From contig CAIONQ010000163.1 in NCBI GenBank assembly GCA_903859705.1, positions 1 through 64,000 on the forward strand: a DNA stretch of 64,000 bases. Reading direction: 5' to 3'. This document shows positions 27,154-33,864 of the stretch, piece by piece. How positions within the stretch are numbered: position 1 is the stretch's first letter; every line of letters begins with the position of its first letter. The position numbers and the translations under genes were made by a program. Source of the stretch: an uncultured Chthonomonas sp. (GTDB taxonomy: Bacteria > Armatimonadota > Chthonomonadetes > Chthonomonadales > Chthonomonadaceae). Under the pieces are notes generated by a model that was not told where the DNA came from, searched no databases, and was given only the letters and a program-made list of their open reading frames with translations.

Positions 27154-28816
27154 TTATTCGGCCTTCGTTGTCCACATCGATATTCTCAGCTGCAGGCACA
27201 GGTGGCAAACCTGGCATTGTCATGATGTCGCCAGAAAACGCCACAACAAAGCCAGCCCCTGCAGAAGGTGTTAGCGAACGAATGTGAATAGTAAATCCCA
27301 CTGGTGCGCCTCCTCCCTTTGGATCATCGCTGAAAGAATACTGTGTTTTAGCAATGCACACGCGCAGGCCGCCCAATCCATTGGCTTCAAGCCATTTGCG
27401 TTGTGCATCCGCCTCTGCTGATAGTGTTACGCCATCCGCCCCATATACTCTGGTGGCAACAGCGTTAAGTTTCTCTAGCAGTGTCATCTCTTCCGTATAG
27501 TTTGGCGCAAACTTGCCAGGTGTTTCCAGGGCAGCAATAACAGCCTCTGCAAGCTGCCTGCCACCTTCGCCACCTTCGCCCCAAACACTGCAAAAGGCGA
27601 TATTCCATCCGCGCTCTTTGCAGTGTGCAATCACGGCTTCGGTTTCAGCATCTGTATCGCTGCTGAAATGGTTCACCGCAATAACAAAGGGCACACCCAT
27701 GCGCCCAACATTACCGGCGTGCCTGTCCAAGTTGGCCAGGCCACGCTGAACAGCCGCCACATTCTCGCCGTCCAGCTTTTTCTTACTAACGCCTCCGTGC
27801 ATTTTCAGGGCACGAATGGTAGCCACAAGCACAACCGCATCCGGCGGAAGCCCGGCCCCCGGCGCAACAATATCGCAGTATTTCTCGAATCCGAGGTCTG
27901 AGCCGAAGCCCGCCTCGGTTACTACGATATCGCCCAACCTCTGTGCCACTTTGGTTGCAAGTACGCTACTGCAGCCATGGGCTATGTTACCGAAAGGTCC
28001 GCCATGCACCAGGGCCGGGGTTCCTTCCAGCGTTTGCACAATGTTTGGCTTTAGCGCATCCAGCAATATAGCTGTCATTGCGCCGTTTGCCTTGAGGTCA
28101 GATGCGGTTACTGGCACGCCATCCCGCGTTTGACCCACAACAATTCTACCCAGCCTATCCTTTAATTCCACTAAAGAGCTGCTCAGGCAGAGAATTGCCA
28201 TAACCTCTGAAGCAACGGTTATTGAAAAACCACCTTCGCGCGGAACGCCGTTTGTGCGGCCACCAAGCCCCAGAATAACGTTGCGCAGTGCCCTGTCATT
28301 CATATCTACGACTCGGCGATACCCAATGGTGCGCGGATCGATATTCAGTGCATTTCCCTGCTGCAGGTGGTTATCAAGCATGGCCGCCAGCAGGTTATGC
28401 GCGGCACCAATGGCGTGCATATCCCCGGTAAAGTGGAGGTTAATATCCTCCATTGGCAGCACCTGGGCGTATCCGCCGCCAGCTGCGCCTCCCTTTACCC
28501 CAAACACCGGGCCCATAGAGGGCTCGCGCGTTGCAGTTATTGCCTTCTTACCCAAAAGGCACAGCGCCTGGGCAAGGCCAATAGTTGTTGTTGTCTTTCC
28601 TTCTCCAGCCGGCGTGGGTGTAATCGCCGTAACCAGAACTATTTTGCCGCGAACAGGCGTATCTGCCTGCAGCAAACGATTGAGTGCTGTGTAAGAAATT
28701 TTTGCTTTGTATCGCCCGAAAAGCTCTATATCCTCTTCGGTAAGTCCAAGCTCAGCGGCCACGTCTACAACAGGGCGCAACGTCGCTGCCTGGGCAATTT
28801 CAAGATCGGATTTCAT
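27140..28816 (-). CDS. fhs: Formate--tetrahydrofolate ligase
   Basis: 558 aa, the normal length. It makes 10-formyl-tetrahydrofolate from formate, ATP and tetrahydrofolate in one-carbon metabolism. The P-loop TPAGEGKT lies at 68-75; EPSMGPVFGVKGGAAGGGYAQV and the GFGSDLGFEKYCDI segment are family hallmarks. The ATG follows AGGTGG by seven bases, and that ribosome site is buried in the 3' arm of a 9-bp helix closing the leader (28817-28926). First gene of the six-gene operon that ends at 21622. Confidence 0.97.
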   Translation of the reverse strand: MKSDLEIAQAATLRPVVDVAAELGLTEEDIELFGRYKAKISYTALNRLLQADTPVRGKIVLVTAITPTPAGEGKTTTTIGLAQALCLLGKKAITATREPSMGPVFGVKGGAAGGGYAQVLPMEDINLHFTGDMHAIGAAHNLLAAMLDNHLQQGNALNIDPRTIGYRRVVDMNDRALRNVILGLGGRTNGVPREGGFSITVASEVMAILCLSSSLVELKDRLGRIVVGQTRDGVPVTASDLKANGAMTAILLDALKPNIVQTLEGTPALVHGGPFGNIAHGCSSVLATKVAQRLGDIVVTEAGFGSDLGFEKYCDIVAPGAGLPPDAVVLVATIRALKMHGGVSKKKLDGENVAAVQRGLANLDRHAGNVGRMGVPFVIAVNHFSSDTDAETEAVIAHCKERGWNIAFCSVWGEGGEGGRQLAEAVIAALETPGKFAPNYTEEMTLLEKLNAVATRVYGADGVTLSAEADAQRKWLEANGLGGLRVCIAKTQYSFSDDPKGGGAPVGFTIHIRSLTPSAGAGFVVAFSGDIMTMPGLPPVPAAENIDVDNEGRIIGLF

Positions 28817-28926
28817 AGTACTGCCACCTGATACTTAAAAGTTGGCTGACCAATTGCAATGACAGCCATATTAGTTTCAGCAGCATGCCAGATTTGTCCT
28901 GCCGCTACATGGTATCAGGTTCTTTT
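28817..28926 (-). ncRNA. Structured 5' leader of fhs, candidate cis-regulatory RNA
   Basis: On the minus strand ACCTGATAC (28920-28912) pairs perfectly with GTATCAGGT (28834-28826). The latter contains the first four bases of the fhs ribosome site AGGTGG (28829-28824). Two internal hairpins fit a three-way junction: GCGGCA/TGCTGC (28905-28900 with 28885-28880) and GGCTG/CAGCC (28867-28863 with 28848-28844). The leader begins within about six bases of the transcript start predicted from the -10 box. I could not match it to the THF, ZTP, SAM or other riboswitch consensus I know. Confidence 0.5.
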
Positions 28927-28932
28927 GCACTT

Positions 28933-28962
28933 ATTATAATCCATTTTGCACGAGATTCATAA
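28933..28962 (-). promoter_or_regulatory. Promoter of the fhs operon
   Basis: The minus strand reads a perfect TATAAT (28938-28933) with a weak TTATGA 18 bases upstream (28962-28957). The predicted start is near 28926. Confidence 0.5.
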
Positions 28963-29055
28963 GGGAACCCAAAGGCAGCAAAAGTTCGTCTTGAAACATA
29001 AGCCGCATGTTAATGGCTATGCAATGTATTCGCGCAAATTTGAGGAGGTAATTCG

Positions 29056-29724
29056 ATGATTGGCACTTTCAAACAACTCTCCAGGCGGGCAGTGTCTTCG
29101 CTGTTTGTTGCCGTGGCAATAACTGGCCCCGCGGCATCCTACGCAGGAGATGGTAGGGTGGTTATTGCACCTGGAACAGTTGTGGCAGCACGGCTTGATG
29201 ACGCATTGAGCTCCGATCGTTCCATCAAAGGCGATACTTTTATGGCTACCATAAAGGATGAGGACCGGCGAGGTGAGCACGGCTCTACTGCCCTTCCGGT
29301 AGGCACCAGAATCTGGGGCGTAGTGCGCGGTGTGCATCCAAAGCATGATAAGGAGCCCGGCACTCTTGATCTTGCCTTCAAAAAAGTAATCCTTCCAAGT
29401 GGAGCAACGATTCCCATTACAGGTTCTCTAATTGGCCTGGATAACAAGAGCGTGAAGCATACTTCGGAAGGCACTCTTGTTGCCACCAAAGAGCATCGTA
29501 CCAGCCGACTCACTTACGTAGGCTATGGTGCAGGGGCAGGGTTTGCAATTGGGCTGCTTACCGGCAAGAATCGGCCGATTCAGGATACTGCAATCGGTGC
29601 CGGCCTTGGCTACCTGTATGGCGCATTAGAAAAGGGCAAGAATAGCCCGCGTGACGTAAAACTTAAGAAGGGTACGCAGCTTGGCATCCGGCTGGATTCT
29701 AAACTTACTTACCGCCGAGATTAA
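29056..29724 (+). CDS. Secreted protein with glycine-zipper segment, unknown function
   Basis: 222 aa, with a signal peptide to about residue 30 (ASYAGDG). A beta-rich domain starts PGTVVAARLDDALSSDRS and includes ALPVGTRIWGVVRG, recalling the pore-side domain of TrbI/VirB10-like proteins. A glycine-rich hydrophobic stretch follows (GYGAGAGFAIGLLTG and AIGAGLGYLYGA), then a basic tail. Likely envelope-located. GAGGAGG stands seven bases before the ATG. Divergent from fhs and ended by a strong terminator. Confidence 0.65.
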   Translation: MIGTFKQLSRRAVSSLFVAVAITGPAASYAGDGRVVIAPGTVVAARLDDALSSDRSIKGDTFMATIKDEDRRGEHGSTALPVGTRIWGVVRGVHPKHDKEPGTLDLAFKKVILPSGATIPITGSLIGLDNKSVKHTSEGTLVATKEHRTSRLTYVGYGAGAGFAIGLLTGKNRPIQDTAIGAGLGYLYGALEKGKNSPRDVKLKKGTQLGIRLDSKLTYRRD

Positions 29725-29750
29725 TGCTGAACGGGACAACAAACAAATAG

Positions 29751-29792
29751 GGTGGCACCCTGTACGCATAGCATACAGGGTGCCGCCTTTTT
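29751..29792. terminator. Intrinsic terminator
   Basis: GGCACCCTGTA and TACAGGGTGCC pair perfectly, extended by GGT/GCC bases, and are followed by TTTTTACTTTTT. It ends the gene at 29056 and stands just beyond the converging kinase gene. Confidence 0.92.
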
Positions 29793-29812
29793 ACTTTTTC
29801 CAGACCGGAAGC

Positions 29813-30424
29813 CTACTTTGGCACAGCAATGGATGCTATGGCTGCGGCCGCGAAATTTGCAGTACGAGCAAATTCAGAATCACCTCGAATTATGATATCT
29901 GCATGCTCTCGGCTGGGCTCTACCCAGGTGTTGTGCCCAACACGTGCACATTCATCGTAATATCGCGCAATCCACTCTGGCTCGGTACTCCCACGGCCAC
30001 CCTTCATGTCTCTTAACAGCCGTCGCAAAGCCCGCCGGTCTGCCTCCAGTTCCACAAACAGCCTTACATCCAGCAACTCACGGATTGCATCTACGTGCAG
30101 AATCATCAAGCCTTCTATCACCAGAATGTCCGGCGCATCCTCAGCCTGTGCGCGTGCAAGCACATCTGCGGCAAACCGCTCATTATCCGCCGAATTGGGG
30201 TGGTTGTTGTGCGGCAAGCGCTCGCCAGTTGTGGGAGATATAAAGATGGGGCCACCAGGCGCACCACGGTAAAAATACTTATCCATTCCAAACGTTTCAA
30301 CCCGTAGTTTGGGGTATCGGGTAGCAAATGTTTCCATTAGCACTCCCGTAAACGTGGTTTTGCCGGAGGCAGAACCTCCGGCAATACCGGCAACTACAGA
30401 TTTCTTGCCCGTTGTGTCCGTCAT
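29813..30424 (-). CDS. Uridine kinase/phosphoribulokinase-family P-loop kinase
   Basis: 203 aa. Walker A GGSASGKT at 16-23, a YFYRG segment after the first strand and a VIEGLMILHVDAIRELLDVRLFVE stretch match the uridine kinase/PRK superfamily. ATP-dependent phosphorylation of uridine or a related nucleoside is the usual activity; the RLLRDMKGGRGSTEPEW segment is the typical lid. Substrate assignment is by family only. It is downstream of, and probably co-transcribed with, the gene that ends at 30455. Confidence 0.82.
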   Translation of the reverse strand: MTDTTGKKSVVAGIAGGSASGKTTFTGVLMETFATRYPKLRVETFGMDKYFYRGAPGGPIFISPTTGERLPHNNHPNSADNERFAADVLARAQAEDAPDILVIEGLMILHVDAIRELLDVRLFVELEADRRALRRLLRDMKGGRGSTEPEWIARYYDECARVGHNTWVEPSREHADIIIRGDSEFARTANFAAAAIASIAVPK

Positions 30425-30454
30425 CGGTTGCTCTCAATGTGAATTGAACCGGGT

Positions 30455-31639
30455 TTAGCGGTCCTGAGTGAAGAAGTACAGGTGCCCTTCCTGGTCTTTG
30501 TTCTCCAGAGTGAGCACCACAATTCCTACCTTGCCATCGTTGCGGGGCTCGCCGATGCGAATATCCAGAACCCTACCGGGCAGGGGATCGCTTCGCCAAT
30601 CCTCTTCAAATTCATCGCGGCTTATCTGCCAGAAAGATTTGCTTCTGCTGGCAAACTTAGGCGCGTATACAACAACCCTATCGCCGGATGTGGCCTGCGG
30701 ATCCGTTGGTGTTGGTGCCGAAGATCCCTTTGCAAGCCCAACTATGTACTTGTATTTTCCATCCCATATCGATTGCATGTAGCGCACATCAGGCTCTATC
30801 ATCATGCCCGGTGCCCCGGGGAAAGTCTGGTTTCCGGCGCCAGATCTAAAGTATCCCGCACCGGCTTTTGGCGAGCCTTCGTTGCTCTCTTTTACAAAGT
30901 TAGGGCCAACTTCAAACGCGGCGGCAGAATCGCCTGCGCCCGCCACTAGCCTGTCGTCTATATCCTGATCGTGCAGAACAAGGCTAAAGTGTACATCCTG
31001 AGGGGATGCAAACAGCCGGGTCATAGCGCCGCGCATCCAGGCGTACACGCCCTCGGCGGTAACCACCTGGGTTGGTGGAAGCGCCATTAGCGCGCGCGGG
31101 TTGCCGCCTACGGGAGGGGTTCCAGATGGTGTTGTTGTGTTGTTGTTGGTGGTAGGGAAGCTGGGCCTACCGCCAGCATTAGGGCGGTTGAGGCCGCTAC
31201 CAGAAGGCGAGGGGCGATCGAACGGAGATTGCGGCCCTGGAGAGCTAGAGGTGGAGCGAAATTTGCCAACAAGCAGAGCGTCCACCAGCATACCGCGAAA
31301 ATCCATACTGGCATCCCGCGTAAATTTCAAACCATCCCAGTGCATAACAAGCAGTTTTCGCCTGGAATCTGTGGGCTCGGCGGCATACTCCACTGCAAGC
31401 AGATTATTCTTTCGCTGATCCGTAACCGGCCCAACCTCTATCAGGCGTGCGGGCTCTTCAAGGCGGTATTCCCATGCCTGAGTAAAGTGCAGGGTAATCA
31501 GGTTACGGCCCGGGCCCGCAGTTTGTGCACGCTGCCTTGCCTGGGCACCTGCTTCGGTGGTTGACAATAATGTGAGAAAAAGAGACGCAGAGATTCCCAA
31601 AAGAATCTCTGCGCGAAGATGCCTCAAAACAGAAGCCAC
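30455..31639 (-). CDS. Secreted protein of unknown function (possible VCBS/FG-GAP-like)
   Basis: 394 aa. The frame is open to 31876, but the region before residue 80 overlaps the preceding gene and reads like out-of-frame coding. The GTG at 31639 has AAGGGGA upstream and begins a clean signal peptide (LLGISASLFLTLLSTTEAGAQA). The mature protein has beta-rich segments (NLLAVEYA, VGIVVLTLENKDQEGHLYFFTQ) around a Ser/Pro/Asn-rich linker with an NNNTTT tract. No catalytic motif seen. It starts 17 bases after the upstream stop. Confidence 0.6.
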   Translation of the reverse strand: MASVLRHLRAEILLGISASLFLTLLSTTEAGAQARQRAQTAGPGRNLITLHFTQAWEYRLEEPARLIEVGPVTDQRKNNLLAVEYAAEPTDSRRKLLVMHWDGLKFTRDASMDFRGMLVDALLVGKFRSTSSSPGPQSPFDRPSPSGSGLNRPNAGGRPSFPTTNNNTTTPSGTPPVGGNPRALMALPPTQVVTAEGVYAWMRGAMTRLFASPQDVHFSLVLHDQDIDDRLVAGAGDSAAAFEVGPNFVKESNEGSPKAGAGYFRSGAGNQTFPGAPGMMIEPDVRYMQSIWDGKYKYIVGLAKGSSAPTPTDPQATSGDRVVVYAPKFASRSKSFWQISRDEFEEDWRSDPLPGRVLDIRIGEPRNDGKVGIVVLTLENKDQEGHLYFFTQDR

Positions 31640-31656
31640 TGTTAATCCCCTTCGGC

Positions 31657-33462
31657 CTACTCGTCGGCCTTGTGGAAAACGTTCGCCACGTACCAGCCCG
31701 CCATCGCAAGAAGCGAGGTATAGCTGATGAAGATGTTTGCCTGCAGCGAAACGGAATCGTCTGGAATGGCGGCAGGAGGGGGCTGCACCCAGGGCACATT
31801 TACCATAGAAAGTGAGAAGCCATGTTGTGCGCATAGTTCCATTACGACGCGCGTTACCAGAGCTACGCCCAGACATCCCAGAACGGAACTATTCCAGTCC
31901 TGCCGGATAAGGCAAATAACTGAGTAACATACAAGCCCAACGGCCGGGCCAAGCACAAGCAGCAACAGCAGCAGCCACACCGCGTCATCTGCATCCTCAT
32001 CTTGCCACGGAATGATCCGGAACACGGGCAGCATCATACCACCAGCGAAAGTGGCAAGGGCAAGAGGAGCTACCCACGCATAAGGCAACAGGCCAGCCGT
32101 GAGGCCACCCACTGTGAGTACGAGGAGGAATGAAACCAGGTATTTAACAAACAGTGGGCCCACATTTTCAGTTGGTTCATCCCAGTGGAAGATAATTGGC
32201 GGCGCCGTAGCAGATTGCCCGGGTAGCGGTGGTGCGGAAGTAACCGTCCCCGAGGCAGCATCGTACTGCGTGCCTGAGATGGTATCCACCATTTGTCCGG
32301 AGTAATACTTCGATTGCACCATTCCATTGGAGCCGCTAAGAGCGGCGTGCAAATTCATGTCTGCCGCGGTTGGCACAGATGGCCGCGAAGAGGCCGACAT
32401 GCCTGAGGCAAGGCCAACAACCTCTTCGGGCTCTGGCTCAGCGCTCAGCGGCTGTCGGCCAGGCGGATAAGCTCTGCCAGAGCCGGATACACTTTGCCGA
32501 GTTTGAGGTGCTGCAGCCTCCTCTACTGGTTGAGCAGTAGCCGATGCGCCTGCAGGCGTAGCTTTAAAATCGTATGGGAGCGCCTGTGGTGTGAGCGATG
32601 CCTGCTGGACCGGCTGGTTCTGCTGCACGGGCGGGGCCTGCCGGGGTGGCGGCGGGGTGGGAGCCGTGGGCATAGCTGGCGCAGGGTGATACGCAGAAGC
32701 GGGCTGCGGCACTGTATGTGTGGGCTGGTACTGCGTTACACCATGGCTGCCAGGTGCACTTTCCACGCGAGGTGGGGCTGGCTCCGCCACAGCAGGAGCG
32801 GCCGGTGCCCGAGGAGCAGGTGCTGTAGGCGCAAAAGCGGCCAGCGGCGGCAAATCCTCATCTTCTGAGGCAAATGCGGGGGCTGCAGTTGCAGGGTTTA
32901 CAATCTCGGGCTCAGATTTGTAAGATGTAACAACTACCGGATCTGGCGCAGACTGCGGCACAAAGGTTACCGCCGGGCCAGCGGTGGGCTGCGGCGCGGT
33001 TACGGGGAGTGCTGGCGCTGCAGGTGCTGGTTGAGCTGGCGCTGCTGTGCGCGGTATGGGGGGAGCCGCCTGCCGCATCAATGGTTGTGGCGGAGCAGCC
33101 GGGCGTGGCACCGGGGCACCAACGGGCGATTGGCCAGACGGTGGAACCGGGCGCATTTGAGGGCGACCGCGCACGCCAATGATTGGGCGCTGTTGTGTGG
33201 AATCGGCTGTGTGCTGTGTGGCAGTGAGGGGATCTGGGGCCGCAGATACACCCGCAGAATCCTGATCTGATTGATCCACCAAGGGGACAGACACTGTGGA
33301 CTGGTTGGCTACGGTCCCGGGCTGCGATAAATCAGGCTGCTCGACCTGCGGATCGACAGGACCCCTGGCACCCGGTTCAGACGCTGCAGCGGTGAGCGGA
33401 TGACGGCACCAGCTGCATACGCCAGGCGTCGTGCTCTCCATGCCACAATGTTTACAAAACAT
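31657..33462 (-). CDS. Zinc-ribbon protein with long Pro/Ala-rich linker and C-terminal membrane domain
   Basis: 601 aa. It begins with a zinc-ribbon (MFCKHCGMESTTPGVCSWCRHP, four Cys as CxxC-x9-CxxC). Then about 330 residues of Pro/Ala/Gln-rich disorder follow, and from about 440 to 600 at least four hydrophobic helices. Zinc-ribbon plus disorder plus membrane layouts are common among bacterial envelope-associated proteins of unknown role. GGAGGT lies eight bases upstream of the ATG, and a consensus promoter drives it from 33666. Confidence 0.7.
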   Translation of the reverse strand: MFCKHCGMESTTPGVCSWCRHPLTAAASEPGARGPVDPQVEQPDLSQPGTVANQSTVSVPLVDQSDQDSAGVSAAPDPLTATQHTADSTQQRPIIGVRGRPQMRPVPPSGQSPVGAPVPRPAAPPQPLMRQAAPPIPRTAAPAQPAPAAPALPVTAPQPTAGPAVTFVPQSAPDPVVVTSYKSEPEIVNPATAAPAFASEDEDLPPLAAFAPTAPAPRAPAAPAVAEPAPPRVESAPGSHGVTQYQPTHTVPQPASAYHPAPAMPTAPTPPPPRQAPPVQQNQPVQQASLTPQALPYDFKATPAGASATAQPVEEAAAPQTRQSVSGSGRAYPPGRQPLSAEPEPEEVVGLASGMSASSRPSVPTAADMNLHAALSGSNGMVQSKYYSGQMVDTISGTQYDAASGTVTSAPPLPGQSATAPPIIFHWDEPTENVGPLFVKYLVSFLLVLTVGGLTAGLLPYAWVAPLALATFAGGMMLPVFRIIPWQDEDADDAVWLLLLLLVLGPAVGLVCYSVICLIRQDWNSSVLGCLGVALVTRVVMELCAQHGFSLSMVNVPWVQPPPAAIPDDSVSLQANIFISYTSLLAMAGWYVANVFHKADE

Positions 33463-33637
33463 TGAAACTTACCTCCGTCCCCCGGTTTCTTCCAGGGGAG
33501 CGGCCTATCCGCAGGATGAGGTTTATGTGCCTGAATTGGTGTATCGAAATATGATTGGCTCGCATAACTGTTCGGCCACCCCTCGAAGTGCAGGCACAGC
33601 AAAACGGGCGGGCTGACAGCGCGCCATACAGCATACT

Positions 33638-33666
33638 ATTATAGGCGTATGTTCATCGCTTGTCAA
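33638..33666 (-). promoter_or_regulatory. Perfect consensus sigma-70 promoter
   Basis: The minus strand reads TTGACA (33666-33661), exactly 17 bases and TATAAT (33643-33638). The predicted start near 33631 gives a leader of about 170 bases before the zinc-ribbon gene. The rest of 33463-33864 shows no gene or other site I can support. Confidence 0.9.
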
Positions 33667-33864
33667 CGCGTGCCCGGCCGGTTAATACCAGACTTTTGCT
33701 GCCCGTTAGGCAGCAATTTCTGGAGTGTGCTGGCTGAAACAACGACATTCTATGGTTATTCGACGCGTCGGTACCCGCCTGGTGTTCCAGAGGGTTCCAG
33801 ATTGCTGGCACTTATGCCAGCAGATTGCCACTGCTGCCTTACACTCGCGAATTGAAATCAGCAT

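Noticed and set aside
28817-28926. THF or ZTP riboswitch
   Set aside because: The conserved cores of both classes as I know them are absent.
31640-31876. N-terminal extension of the secreted protein
   Set aside because: It overlaps the zinc-ribbon gene, has no family character and places the signal peptide internally.
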